Positions 1 to 11,862 of a stretch of DNA of 64,000 nucleotides are shown piece after piece. Below the pieces are notes generated by a model that was not told the origin of the DNA, made no database searches, and was given only the letters and a program-made list of their open reading frames with translations. Source of the stretch: Artemisia argyi (taxonomy: Eukaryota > Streptophyta > Magnoliopsida > Asterales > Asteraceae); NCBI GenBank assembly GCA_030686995.1, contig CM060709.1, positions 11,740,872 to 11,804,871 on the forward strand, read 5' to 3'. Every line of letters begins with the position of its first letter. Positions within the stretch are counted from its first letter, which is position 1. Position numbers and translations under genes: made by a program.

Positions 1-692
1 GACATAGGAACCCGTTGCAAATCCATTGCAAAATTAAACTAATTTCTTTTATGCTTATTACTATTAAATATTCCTTTGTAAATTCGATAAGTTTATTCAT
101 AATTTGTAACGGATTTGCAACGAAATTTTTTAAAAATATATAAGAAAAACTATTATTGTTTGTTTTGATTATTTTGTTTGCTTGATTGGGTTTAATCTTG
201 GGTCACGGTTTGGAAATTGAACCCACTCGTCGATCTCAGTCTCTCTCTTGTTAGCTTGGTTTGGACTTGGTTTTGTTAGTTTGGTCCGTTTGGTTGTCTT
301 ACTTGCTACGTGTAGTCACAACCGAGACCAGATGGTCTCGGCAAGGTAAGTTATTGGCCCGTTTGGTTTCTGTGTATTACGTGTGGTTATTTGAGACTTG
401 ATGGTGATTTGATTACTCGAGCCGTAGGTTAGTAAAGGCCGAGAGTTGTTATTGACATTATGGACTTGATATTGGACTTGAAACGTAATGTTTTGACTAT
501 ATGAGTGTTAGTCGAGACCTTGTGGTCTCGGTGAGACCTCGACTTGCCCATATTTGGCTTGAAATGCTTGACTTGGAACAAATTTGGGGTATGGTGACTT
601 TTGACCCGGCCTTGTGATCTTGACTTTTGACCCGACAAATGACCATTTGCAACGGATTCCTACCGTAGTATTAGCCCTCTTGAGTTGTAGTG
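1..692 (+). mobile_element. 3' end of a CACTA (En/Spm-type) transposon
   Basis: The segment ends at 692 with ttgagttgtagtg, the inverse of the CACTACAA-type terminus of plant CACTA elements. Sub-terminal copies of a gcaacggat-type motif lie at about 10-130 and 640-660, which is the usual arrangement of transposase-binding repeats near CACTA ends. The 5' end is outside the window, so the target duplication cannot be checked. No transposase frame is visible; 200-620 is low-information sequence with two short ggtctcgg palindromes. Confidence 0.6.
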
Positions 693-925
693 AGAGTTGA
701 CTAATTATTTCTATTCAAACTTAAAATCCTAATATAGGTAACACATTTATATGGGAAACATCTACAGGTAATGTATATCATACCACCTACCTCATATCAT
801 TATTGTCTGACCGTTCAATACTATAGAGTGTTTAAACCATTGGCTTCGATCCTTTAGGGGGCTTATTGGTGATTAGCCATACCATAACATAACGAATGGG
901 GTTCCGCCTATCGGGGGTTTACACA

Positions 926-1305
926 TGATGGTCTTACTGTTATTGGTACTAAAGTGGGAAAACCCATAATGCTCGATTCGTATACAAGCACTATGTGCAT
1001 GGAATCATGGCGACAACTTAGTTTTAAATGTGCGATGATAGAGATATCGACTATGACTGATCTTAAAGAGAAAATTACTGTTGCAACGCCTAGTATTTCT
1101 GGAGGGTAGAAAACTTTGGATGTCAAAATTGTGGAATATGAATGGAGACCACCTCGTTGTTATAAATGCAATTTTTTTGGTCATGTGGATTCACTATGCC
1201 CAAAACGTGTGATACAGGTTGAGGATAATAATAAAACAACTCATAAAATTGAAGATGGGTTTCAACAAGTTACTAAGAGGTGCAATCATGGTTTCGTTAT
1301 ATGAA
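926..1305 (+). pseudogene. LINE ORF1 fragment with CCHC zinc knuckle
   Basis: The + frame reads as the nucleic-acid-binding ORF1 of plant L1-type LINEs. A DUF4283-like stretch (GKPIMLDSYTSTMC, then an aliphatic block) is followed by WRPPRCYKC and a knuckle C-X2-C-X4-H-X4-C at about 1156-1200. An in-frame TAG near 1108 breaks it. After about 1305 the LINE sequence is interrupted by unrelated DNA and resumes near 2110, so this is a dead copy. ORF1 would coat the LINE RNA. The family call rests on the motif order and on the ORF2 start downstream. Confidence 0.7.
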
Positions 1306-1975
1306 ATCATAATTTGGATGCTAGATAAGGAGATTGAATGCATGTAGGAAAAAAAAGTAGTCGTTGTATTTACGTATGGTATGTAAATCGGTTTAGAGAT
1401 GGGATGAGAATGGTTTTGCTGTTTGGTTTCCCGTGTTGAACGGTAAGAACCCGATGAATTGATTGAGATTAAGAAGCTCGGGTAATACTTAAACAAAGAC
1501 AATACTTTACTGCTGTGAGGCAGTATTTGCTCAAGTGTGTGAAACTTGTGAAGTTGTGTATGTTGCCTTCTATTTATAAAGAGCCGAGTATGGTTTAGAG
1601 ATAAACCCTTGAGGGATGATCAACGACTGTGAAGAAGCCAGGTGTTGATCATCTAGAGAACATAAAAGGAGGACACATGCTCAGTGTTCCGTGGCTCGTA
1701 AGGGAGAGTGCTCTGTCTTCTATTTTGTTGGTCGTGTGTACCCCACTGTGTCATGTCAGACTCTTACGTCATAACCGTTTGTGATAGTTGGGAACAGTTG
1801 TCTCATGAGCATGTACTATGCAACCTGAGAAATGTTACCAGGCTTGGTTCGACCTGGGTTTGGATAGTTCTTGTCAAGATTGACTCACAAACTCTTGTTG
1901 TTTGGACTTGATTCGAGCGTGTGTTTAGTGGGTTTGGGCCACTAATAATGATACACTATCATGTTGTATATATCG
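1306..1975. other. Insertion inside the LINE, solo-LTR-like
   Basis: This stretch separates the two parts of LINE ORF1. It has a TATA-like ctatttataaag at about 1569 and a candidate TG..CA span from about 1434 to 1964, which would fit a solo LTR. No target duplication could be confirmed, so the borders and the class are uncertain. The small frame at 1708-1911 has no recognisable domain. Confidence 0.3.
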
Positions 1976-2109
1976 AGCAAAAACATCAATTGTTGTTGAG
2001 GGTGCTAGACAAAATAATTCAAATGTGATAAAAAAAATGCAGGGACGAGTGCTAGGTCTGATCAACCGAGTTCCACTACTAATAGATATAATGTATGGAT
2101 GGTTTGCAG

Positions 2110-2256
2110 GATGAAAGGGTGAATATAGAACGTCTTATTACTAATGATAATCAAGAAATAGAGGATGTTGAAGCAAATAATGATGACACGACTGCATTTT
2201 TTACGGAAGGTAAGTTGACTGAGGGGCAAGCATTCCTCGACATAATGTTTAAATGA
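2110..2256 (+). pseudogene. LINE ORF1 C-terminal remnant
   Basis: An acidic tail in frame ends with a TGA at 2254-2256. That stop overlaps the ATG of the following ORF2 in the sequence ATGA, the compact ORF1/ORF2 junction seen in many LINEs. This is the continuation of the zinc-knuckle frame on the far side of the insertion at 1306-1975. Confidence 0.6.
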
Positions 2257-2378
2257 TTAGTGTCGCATCTTGGAATATAAGGGGCTTGAACCGACTCCCC
2301 AACCAAGCGGAGGTTCATGAAGTAGTGAATGGAAATCAATTGTGTTCATGGTTTTTGAACACTCATTGTATTAATTAG
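2253..2378 (+). pseudogene. LINE ORF2 start (endonuclease N-terminus), truncated
   Basis: The frame opens with MISVASWNIRGLN, the conserved beginning of the APE-type endonuclease of plant non-LTR retrotransposon ORF2. LINE similarity stops after about 30 codons (near 2345) and a TAG follows at 2376. Reverse transcriptase and RNase H parts are absent, so the copy cannot move on its own. The 4-bp overlap with the ORF1 stop supports this start. Confidence 0.75.
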
Positions 2379-2639
2379 CTTCTTATTATTTTTAATATAT
2401 TCCTAAGGTAATTTTTTTCCAAAAAAATTACTGAATACTTTTCAGATATTTACTAAAAATTTGAGTATTGTGATTTTCATTTAAAATAAAAATAAAAGAA
2501 AAAATTGAAAAATGTGTGACTAAATAGGTAAAAACTTTTTTTTAAAAAAATTCTCACCAAGTAAAAAACTAAAAACCCCCCTGAATTTTTAATAGTCCCG
2601 GTTCCAACGAAATTTGGGCTCCAACATTTCATATCCCGC

Positions 2640-4508
2640 CTAAATTATTGAATTGGCCCCAAAAAAATTTCATTTCCCTCCTCTTGACCATCCAGGTAAA
2701 CAAAAAAACACTTTTACCCACTCACATCTCATCTCAATCTCTATCACACCACAGCTGCTGCCTTTCAATCTTCTTCTATGGAGGCTGAATAAAATACCAC
2801 GGACATTGTTTTGCCACACCACTACCACCGACAGTGTGTAAAGTATTGAGTAGCTATCTTTACTGTGATGTAATGCCTATCTTACTTAAAGTGCCTTTTT
2901 TAACGATTAATTTAACAATTTGTATGTTAAAGTACTAGTATAGTATATGTGCTCCTCTATAACAAATGAGTATTCAAGTATGTAGATGGTTACATGTTTT
3001 ATGCAGTGGCACATTATTCAATTATCATGTGATTCGTATTAATAAGTTATTTGTTTTGTTTCATATGTTTCAGATGGTTTGCAAGCGAGATCTGAACAAG
3101 AGTATGTATGGCATTCGTGGACAGTTAAGATCTCGGAAGGAAGGCTGGATAACTATAATTTGAGTTGGCTCATATGTTAAATGAAATGGTAACTCTTCCA
3201 CTTTGACTTTTGTTATGCAAAATACTCATATCATGACTTTTCTTGTCTTGGTTATGAATTGAATGTGAATGAAATTTGTTCTTCATTGCTTATAGGAACC
3301 TTCATTCTAAGTGGGTATGCCAATTATTTAATCATGTAAGTGATTGTTGGGTGTGATGACTTTGTTTATTTTGTCTCAATTTTGTATGGATCGGTAGATT
3401 TGGTAACTAGAGGTTATGGGTTTTCATTAATGTAAACACAAGTTTGCTGTTTTACATCGCCCTCTATGTGTTTGTAAAAATGTCTAAGTGAACATTTGTA
3501 TTTCTAAAAGCAAACTTTGACCAAAGTTCATTTATTTTGTGTTACAAAAATATGTTAATAGGTTCATAAGTTATAAAAACTTTGAGGTGTTTGTGAAAAT
3601 GTTGATGTATTTTACCTTACCATAATCTTGATTTGCTATGAAACTCTGAGGCGCTTCTATCACACTCAAGAAATATATATGTTTCTTATGGTTGCAAGTT
3701 TAATACTACCGTGTGTCCGTGTTACTTGTATGCATATATAATTTTATATTTATACTCTTATATCTCATTTTCTTGTGTATTGGTGTAGGAATCTACAATG
3801 AACTACCTACTTATGTAATTCGAAGTTGTTTATCATCAAAGGATGTCGGGAAAAGGAAAGGCGACTTTGGAAGAAAAATATGCCAATCAACATAATAAGG
3901 CAAAAAATGGTGCGAAACTTTTCAGGTTATGGGCATGATTTTCGCATCAACCTCCACCTACCCCTTAAACATTTTGTTGTTTGTTAAACTTTGTTTTTTA
4001 TACAATATTTTACATGAGCTTGTACAATTGGTTTTAGTTGTTACACTTTCGTTGTTGTAATTTGTTATTTGAATATTTATATCATTACTAATTTGGGTTT
4101 GATTTGTGTATTATAAATATTTGATTTTAGATTATAGATGTTTTCCAAATTAATTCAGTGATGATTTTACGACCTGGCAATCCCGTAGCAAAATCACCTC
4201 GTTGCAAAATTATACAGTTGCAAAATATTTTTATGCTTATACGGTTGCAAAAGCCATTGTAAATAGTTTCCGTTGCATATTTGTTGCAAAAGGTATCTTT
4301 TGCAAAAAAGTCCTTTGTTTCTAACCAATTTTCTTCCGTTGCAAGGCTGTCACAAATATTTTTGCCCGTTGCAATTCCGTAGCAATTATAATTTCCATGG
4401 AGCATTTATACAACGGTCGAAATCTGTTGGAAATCCGTTGCAAATAGCCATTTGCAACGGATTCGCAACAGATTTCGACCGTTGCATTTGCCCAGTTGTG
4501 TTGTAGTG
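2640..4508 (+). mobile_element. CACTA element, 3' part, inserted in intron 1 of AIM1-like copy A
   Basis: The right end at 4508 reads cagttgtgttgtagtg, the inverse of a CACTACAA terminus, preceded from about 4170 by dense gttgcaa/gcaacgg sub-terminal repeats. The next base (4509) begins sequence collinear with intron 1 of copy C (from about 52688), so the element sits in the equivalent intron of copy A, and the other copy shows the uninterrupted site. A small frame near 3843 (MSGKGKATLEEK) may be an element-internal remnant. The left border was not found and is probably outside the window. Confidence 0.6.
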
Positions 4509-6624
4509 TTATAATATTTATTTTTTTGTAGTTGGTGTTATAAAATATATTTGTGTGTTTGTTCTTGTTTAGGATTTTTTGGTAACAGCTTATTATCTAC
4601 GCAATAATTTGACAGTTCATTGTATTTTTCATATGTAATAAAGTTGTTTAAACTTTAAAGTGTTTGCATGGAGTCGAAATATTAAAGGGTTGTTAGGTTT
4701 CTTAAGAGGAATGATTGGTGAGTATTGGTATTGAAAAGGGTTTGTAACACCACTACCTTAGGTGGGTTTTGATAATGCTTAGTTTTAAAAGTTTGCTTCT
4801 TATTTCATAAATATTAAACTCATAAATCAAACGACTACAATGGTTATCAAATTAAAGTCATTCCTTTATACTCATAATGTCAAAATAAACGGTCCCTTAT
4901 ACATATCTTTAGCAATAAGCTCAATCACAACATGCTTGAGTCGAAAACATGTGCATAAACTTTGAGTAACATTCCTAGTATAAAAATTTTCTAAAGACTT
5001 AACTATTTAAATTTAACAGTAAATACATACTTTTTTATTGTTTTAAGAGCAAATTACATGCATATGGTCCTTGTAGTTTGAGTTGACTTTCAAGTATAGT
5101 TCTTTGACATTTTCCGATCCAAACAGTTCCCAACATCGAAACATTTAACACTCACGGCTCTTTGACCACACAAACGTCAAGTCTCACCGTTAAATTACCC
5201 CAGGTACCTTGCACATAAAGGTAAAATCATCTTTCCATTACTTTTTCTTTTTTTCTTTTTTTTTTAATCTTCACTTAACAATCACCTTTTCCTCTCTGAC
5301 TCCTTTCACTCTTTAATACTCCGCTTTATCATCTATTTTTCTCTCCACCCTCCCATATCTCTTACGTAGTAATTTTTTGTTAACTTCATCATCTTTTTCA
5401 CCAAAACTTTCGAACAAAAACCCAGTGAACACATATCACAATCAATTTGTGTAATTTACTCTTGTTTTAAAAATGAAAGTGCATACCCTTTGTCAAGTAT
5501 CCACTAAACACATATCACATATCTTAAGGTGGGTTGCTCAACAGCGGCGTTTTCCACCAGATCGAGGTCGCATGAATAGGAAATTAATGAAGATGATGAA
5601 TTAAGCGGGTAAAATGAGAGAGAAAGTCATAAGAGAATGTGTGCATGCATCGGTTTGTCACTTTATCTTATTTGCAGAAGGGAAAAAAAGTTTTAAAGAC
5701 TATTTTACCCTCATATGTAAGGCACATGAGGAGTTTTAGCCGTCAAAACAAACGGACTACAGACGTTAGTGATAGGGACCGTGAGTGTTAAGGGTTTCGG
5801 AGTTGGTGACTGTTTGAGTCGGAAAAAGTGCTAGTTCACATATTTTGCCCTCCTCTTTCATCTTAGGCTAAGTTTAATGGTGACCCTCAAAGGACCGAAA
5901 ACAATCATATGCACAAATTTTCTCACACAAGTAGATTGCATAATCGACCGAGTTTCCATTTTTTTCCCCTCGTCTAGGACGCGTCCCCTTGGGGGTGTAA
6001 TGGTTGGAATGCGTCGGTGATGAGGGTCAACCAATCATCCAAACGAAGCTTTACACTCGGCCTTAGTTCATTCATTGGCGTTCAATTTTTGAATGGGAGG
6101 ACGGCCCAACAGCCCATATTGAGATAGCTCTTTTATGTACTTTACTATGAGTGTGTTCAAGTCCGAATAATAGGACTCTTTTAGCCCAAATTAGCTAGGA
6201 CCCTTGCTAAATATTCTTTCCATTCTCCTGATTGCACATCAAATATTCCCTCGACCATACAAGTACGTGATGCAACAAATTGGGTATTTTGATGTTACAT
6301 ACTTTTATAGGATTTCCCGTTTGAGAAACCACAGCTAAAATAATGTAATTGTTTTTGAATTGCCATTATGGACTTATGGTATCATCTATGCATCTCTTAG
6401 TCGTAGAGCATGGTAATGCTAAGCTACAATCCCTTTGGTTCAAGCGGTTTATGTGATTTGGTACGAGTTACAGATCAAAATAAAAAAATTCAAATGTAAA
6501 CACGATCACCTGCATTGCGCTCTATTACGTTGCTTCTGCCTATTTTGAGTGTGCGCTAACCGCTAAACATCGCTTAATAATTTGTTACGTTTATGGTTTT
6601 TAATGCTTGTGTGTGTGTGTTTAG
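4509..6624 (+). other. Intron 1 (3' part) of AIM1-like copy A
   Basis: The segment is collinear with 52688-56100 in copy C and partly with 9889-11100 (B) and 43970-44441 (D), so it is duplicated intron sequence and not a gene. It holds an inverted-repeat insertion at about 5045-5830. There is no coding signal. It ends with a T-rich acceptor (gtgtgtttag) before exon 2. Exon 1 of copy A is expected left of the CACTA, outside the window. Confidence 0.7.
5045..5830. mobile_element. Inverted-repeat (foldback/MULE-like) insertion in intron 1
   Basis: The left arm (ggtccttgtagtttgagttg..., ttaacactcacggctc, accgttaaattacccc) is matched in reverse by gattttaccctcatatg... and gggaccgtgagtgttaag near 5695-5800. 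The homologous intron segment near 10350 lacks the insertion, which gives an approximate empty site. Only the left arm is kept in copy C (about 53265-53510). Borders are approximate and no target duplication was confirmed. Confidence 0.45.
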
Positions 6625-8732
6625 TTTTCACTAAGCTGAAGGAGAAAATTGAAGAAGCATTAAGCAGAAATGATGTCAAAGCGATCGTTCTAATAGCTAG
6701 GTAAGCTATTGAATTAACATCTACTTTTTACCATATTTCATGGTTATCTTGTGAGGTTATTAGATGTAAACGTTAAAGACTATCAACTGTTTCGATGAGA
6801 TTACTAAGGAAGTTCAAATGTTTTCTTCTTAACTATGCAACATTCATGAATATTCGTTCGTTTATACTACTAGTGACAATTTTTATTTTAAGCACTTTAT
6901 TTATAAGTTTCCTGCTGGCATTGCTTTTCTTTTAATTTTTAATTTTTTTTATTAATTTATTTTTTATTATTATTATTATTATTTTTTTGGCTAAATTTGA
7001 CTCTCTTAATTTTTGTAGTTAAAAATGACGATTTTTATGGTGAGTTCGACATCATCAACTTCCTACAAGCACAAAAGACTGGTAAGCCATTTCTACTTAT
7101 CGACCTAGTATTAATAGTCCAATTTGTTGATTAATATGGTAATTGATAACGTAACATTGTTTTCAGAAGACACATCTATTCTACCTGATGTATCTGGACT
7201 TGTGCTCAATACTATTGAAGGTCTTTTCGAGTTATCATACAACTCTGCTGTTCTTAAGTTATTTTATAAATCTGATAAACTTATGCTCTTTTGCTTACTT
7301 AGATGCCAAGAAACCTATTGTTGCCGGAATAGAAGGGTCGCTACGTGGGGTTGGATTAGAAGTTTCAATGGTTTGCAAATTTGGATTCTGTGCTTCAGCT
7401 TTTTCATTGTTCATGTTGCAAAATTGTGAAACTCCTTTTGTTTTTTGTTTTTTATTTTATTTATTTATTATTATTTTTTTTTAAACAGGGATGTCATGCG
7501 CGTATTGCCAGTCCACATACACGACTTGGTTTGCCTGAATTATTGCATGGGATTATTCCAGGAGCTGGAGGTATGATTAACAATCTAGGATAAATCTTAC
7601 AGTAATTAATATTATTTTGTTCAAGGATTTGTGATATATAAAAAGTTCAAATACTTTTTTTAGGTACCCAGCGACTTCCTAGGCTTGTGGGATTGCAAAA
7701 GGCAATTGTTATGATGTTGGTGAGTTAAAAGTGCGATTTTGTATAAAGTTAATTATTGATCATGGTAGTCATTTTGTCAAGTTTTTAATTTGCATCTCTA
7801 ATACTAATATAAGTATTAAATTTGTAGACATCCAAATCGATATCATCTGAGGAGGCGGAGAATCTAGGTCTCATTGATGCTATTGCATCTCCTCATGAGT
7901 TGCAAGAAGTCTCTAAGAAATGGGCATTAGACATAGCCGAAGAGTGCAAACCGTGGGTCCGGTCTCTTACCAGAACGGACAAGATTGGGTCCCAATCTGA
8001 ATCACAACAGATAATCAAGGTTGCGAGAGAGCAAATTAAACAGGATATGCCGCATCACCAAGCATGCCTTGAAGTAATCGAAAAAGGCATTGTGCATGGA
8101 GCAGACCATGGTGTTCTTGAGGTATCGTATAATGGTTGGGTTGGGTTGGCTAACGGATCATGAAAAGAAATATTGTTTTTTGTACATGTTACTATGTTAG
8201 ACACGAGCCGAGTTAGGCCGACCCAAAACACTTTTTTCTAAACGTTTGAGCTTTGTTGTGTCAAAGATGTTTACAACAGCAACGGTCGTACTCTTGGTGT
8301 TTCCTTCACAGATATTGATTTCTTTCTTTGACCCGTTAAAGGTATAACATTCGTACATAAGTGATTTAGTATGATACTAAAGATACAAAATTTATTTTTC
8401 TCAGGAAGACAAAGTTTTTAAGGAGCTTTTAGTAACCGAAACAGCAAAAGAACGGTTTAGAGAATGCTTTTCTCCTGCCTCAAAGGTAACATACTCTATT
8501 ATGCTCGACTTAATTTTCATCACTAAGCATACTGTTTTCTTCTAGTGTAACTTTAAATCACTTATCATTTTAAAAAGATATTCACAAAGCAATCAGAAAG
8601 TGTTTGCAATCAACCCAACCAGACCCTTTTCAACCGTAACTCAAAACGTAAACCTGTTTTGTAAACGAAATAAAAAGGCTTATTTCATATGTCTGATACA
8701 CCAATATGTCTTTGCAGAGGTCACGCATATAA
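6625..8732 (+). pseudogene. AIM1/MFP-like copy A: hydratase half plus PTS1 exon, frameshifted
   Basis: Enoyl-CoA hydratase half of a plant peroxisomal multifunctional protein (AIM1/MFP2 family), which hydrates 2-enoyl-CoA in fatty-acid beta-oxidation. Exons: 6625-6700, 7019-7081, 7167-7220, 7303-7370, 7489-7570, 7664-7719, 7828-8121, 8405-8485, 8718-8732, all with GT..AG introns. Both catalytic glutamates are visible (GLEVSM and GLPELL), as is GAGGTQRLPRLVG. The HAD half expected after exon 9 is absent; exon 9 joins in phase to a five-codon exon, R-S-R-I-stop, ending in the peroxisomal tripeptide SRI. Exon 2 has four extra bases (ctag, 6697-6700) before its donor compared with copies C and D. 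Normal splicing then gives a stop at the start of exon 3, so it is called a pseudogene. Exon 1 is off-window. Confidence 0.8.
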
Positions 8733-9888
8733 AGAGCATATATGCAAGACTTACACGAAGAACGGAAGAACAATGTCGAATATATATGGTCTTATACTTT
8801 AAGACTTTAACAACAAATCAAAATCTTTATTGCTTTATTCAAATTTTAACAATAATTCTGTTTTCGGTTATAGAATCCAGTGTTGATGATTTGGGTATGT
8901 TGACGGTGATACTTACAAACCTCAGTTTTTTCGTATGATGGTTCCATGTTTGTTAGACGTGGTTAACACAGTTAGCGTATTTTGGCATATGGATTATGCG
9001 TTCTGGCCTGTTTTATTATTAGCTGTATTTTGGTTAACTCAACCAATTCGACCAACTATAGAAGGTATGTTCGAATTGGAAATAGTTATCATAGGTAATT
9101 AGGTATACAACTGCCCAAGTTTTAATAAAACAAACAAGCGTTTAAGCTATAAAATAGCAACAAACTTTCACTGATGTCCCATTTTAGTAACTAATACGAG
9201 TAATTGTAACAAACTTTCATAAAGTGTTTCAACATTTTGATGTGTTGTCTACCGGTGAAGTTACTATTATACACGTTTTATTATGAGAAATGCCTCCATT
9301 TTAGCTTAAATAAATAATAAAATTATGATATTTGTTGCAATTATTATGTCGTTTTGTTATTTTATTTTTAAAGGTAGGTTCGAGAATTTTTAGAGCAAAT
9401 AAAAGATTAAGGTGAAAATTAGAAGATTTATTGAAGACTAATTAAGGATTAGTTAGCCTGAGATTAAACAAGATTTAAGCCCAAAAAGTTTATTAACTTT
9501 GGGTAGATCAGCCCAAGCAAAAGCCAAAAAAGGGCCATCAAGCCCAGATAAAGAAAAACCTGTCCAAAAGCTGATATAAAAACACCTGGGGCCACTCCCT
9601 CTTGCACCCAACACTATTATTTTCAAAAGGAAAGTGATTTGCACACTGTTATTTTTATTTGCACATACTAATCTGTGCAATCAGTTGTACATTTATTTTA
9701 TGTTGTTGAACCATATTGTACATTTAAGTGTGCAAATAAGAAATGAAAGTGTGTCAATCAATTCATTTTTCAAAAAGAGCAACTGCAACATGGACCATTA
9801 CAGCAGTTGGATTTATTTTGGTTCGAGGATTAGAGTGCAACGTGCAAGGCACCATTTGCATGTTATTGGGTTTGTTTTTGCCGAATGC
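8733..9888 (+). other. 3' flank of copy A and unassigned sequence
   Basis: 8733-9130 is collinear with 12200-12620 and with the segment starting near 12940, so it is duplicated 3' flank of the AIM1-like unit. 9130-9888 shows no homology to other parts of the window. It contains a tgatataaaaacacc TATA-like motif near 9573 and no convincing gene. Confidence 0.45.
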
Positions 9889-10060
9889 TTGTACTCTTGG
9901 TTTGTAAACCCACTAATCTTGGTGGGTTTTAATTATGCTTAGTTTTGAGAGTTTGCTTCCTATTTTCATATAGCAAACCAACAAACCAAATTATAATGGT
10001 TACCAAAGTTATTTTTTCATACTCATACATTCAAACCAACATGTTTTTGGTAATAACTAA

Positions 10061-10191
10061 AGGCATCTTAGCCCAGCGGTATGTGAGTGGCCCATCAACC
10101 TAGAGGTTGTGGGTTCAAGTCTCGTTGGAGACATGTGAGATTGATTAGTGAGATAGGTGGTTAGGTTATAATGAATTGCCGTTATAAACAA

Positions 10192-10235
<44 letters not shown>
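10061..10235 (+). mobile_element. tRNA-derived SINE with (TAA)n tail
   Basis: An internal pol III A box (tagcccagcggt, about 10070) and B box (gggttcaagtc, about 10112) are spaced as in a tRNA-related SINE. A short body ends in a long (TAA)n tail (about 10190-10235). The tRNA cloverleaf is not complete, so this is not a functional tRNA gene. It lies inside the intron-1-like part of relic B and is absent from the equivalent place in copies A and C. Confidence 0.65.
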
Positions 10236-10734
10236 GTTTAAGGTAGTAAGTTCAATCAGACGAACTGACATACCTAGTATAATTTTGTTTTTTGCATTTC
10301 TTAAGATCGGTTTATTTAAATTTTAACACTAAATACATACCATTTATTGTTTTTTTAAGTGCATACGCTTGTCAAGTATCCGCCACAGCCATACCATATT
10401 GTTTAACTTATTTTGCAAGTGCTAGTTCACATATTTTGCGCACCTATTTCATTTTTGTTCATCTCCTTCGCTATGAGTTCTTACTTTTTTTAGTTTTTCT
10501 AGCCATTTCTATATTTATACACTTTGCATAACATTCTTTCAATTTTTAGATGGGAGGACGACCCAACAACCAATAGTGAGAGTGTGAGATAGATTATATA
10601 CTTACTATGAGTGTGTTTAAACCCAAAGTATAGAGGACCCTTTCAGCCCAAATCAGCTAGGCCCCATGCTATATTTTCTCTCATTCTCCCGATTGCACAA
10701 CAAGTGCTCAAGTGACCATACAAGTTAGGTACAA

Positions 10735-10912
10735 AATGTTAATAAACCGTAAACTGAATCTACGCAAAATCGACTGCCTTCCATAATGTGATCGCATACA
10801 TGACCAACTCAGCGGTTATGGTTATGGGGGTGCCAAGGATTGAATGTAGACCTTATACTTGTTAGGTGCAAAGATGCCCCATTCATTACCAACTAAGCTA
10901 CGCGCCATTGAC
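10735..10912 (-). mobile_element. tRNA-derived SINE, minus strand
   Basis: Reading the minus strand from about 10912, tagcttagttggtaatgaa gives an A-box-like start, and tctacattcaatccttgg gives a B-box-like second motif. Neighbouring intron sequence (accatacaag...caaat.tggta) flanks the segment, and copies A and C lack it. It is a second SINE, of a different family from the one at 10061. Confidence 0.5.
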
Positions 10913-11103
10913 CATAATCATACAAGTGATACAACAAAATTGGTATATTGATATTACATTTTTTTGATAGATTTCCAGCTTAATATACAATTGCTAAAAT
11001 AATGTAATTGTTTGTTGCTATTATGGTATCATCTGTTCATCTCTTAGTCGGAGAGCATTATTACTAAGCTACAAGCACTTTGGCTCAAACTGTTTATGTG
11101 ATT

Positions 11104-11430
11104 TGGCACACAGCCTTCAACTTTGTTACCCAACTGCAAGTACGCCTTCATATTGTTGAGCAATAAAAATATTTACATTTAATGAAGATCTACATTTAAG
11201 TTGTGTAGTTGGAAGTTGAGGGTAAAAGAATACACATTAAATTACAACTACCTATATTCAATGAAGATTTACACCATTTTAAATAGAAACAAACATTAAA
11301 TTGTTTTCAAAAGGTTAATAAAAACTACTCCATTAAGTATGTTTTTTATTCTTTCATTAAACAATAAATATGACCACCCGTGGTTCTTTATTGTGACAAG
11401 CTTAGAGTAGCCATTATAATGAAAACTGTA
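11104..11430. repeat. Dispersed ~300-bp repeat with inverted ends (copy 1)
   Basis: The unit starts cagccttcaactttgttacc and contains gtgtagttggaagttgaggg in the opposite sense, so its first ~120 bp can fold back. The body continues to gagtagccattataatg. Further copies are at 25851-26125, 26158-26440, 36860-37140 and 37167-37450. It looks like a MITE family that was also duplicated locally. No coding capacity. Confidence 0.55.
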
Positions 11431-11648
11431 AGTTTAATTGGTAATTTCATGTGTTTCAGAAATTTAAATTTGTCATGTGCAATTGTGAGCCTAATGATAT
11501 ATGCAATGAGTTGAGGTCAATATAGATTTCATATTTGTCATATATTTAAAGAAACAATTTTAGCAATCTATTTTTCATCTAAACTAATAAAAGATTATTT
11601 TTGAATTTTTTTTTTTAAAATACATCATCGCAACGACAATAAAATTAT

Positions 11649-11862
11649 CTATCTATATATATGCGCTTCTCTATACTTTCGACGATTTCTTTTTTTTTTT
11701 CAAAATTTCCGCCCAGAAAAATCACATGTGATTTATAAAAATCAAATCATATATGATTTTTACTAATCACATGCGATTTGTACAAATCACATATGATTTT
11801 TCTGTGCGGAAATTTTGAAAAAAAGAAATTCGCCGAAAGTATATAGAAATATATATCTATAG
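11649..11862. mobile_element. Foldback MITE with long inverted arms
   Basis: Left arm (ctatctatatatatgcgctt, ctatactttcgacgatttct, caaaatttccgc) is mirrored by gcggaaattttgaaaaaaag, ttcgccgaaagtatatag and atatatatctatag. The centre holds repeated aatcacatgtgattt-type palindromes. Arms are about 80-100 bp with a short spacer, so a transcript would form a strong hairpin. There is no ORF. Confidence 0.7.

Noticed and set aside
1708..1911. 67-residue plus-strand frame inside the LINE insertion
   Set aside because: No recognisable domain, and it lies in a candidate solo LTR.
6625..8732. Copy A as an intact gene
   Set aside because: The 4-bp insertion at the exon 2 donor gives a stop at the start of exon 3 with normal splicing, and exon 1 is not in the window.
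10061..10140. A tRNA gene
   Set aside because: A and B boxes are present, but the acceptor stem and full cloverleaf are not, and a (TAA)n tail follows. A SINE fits better.
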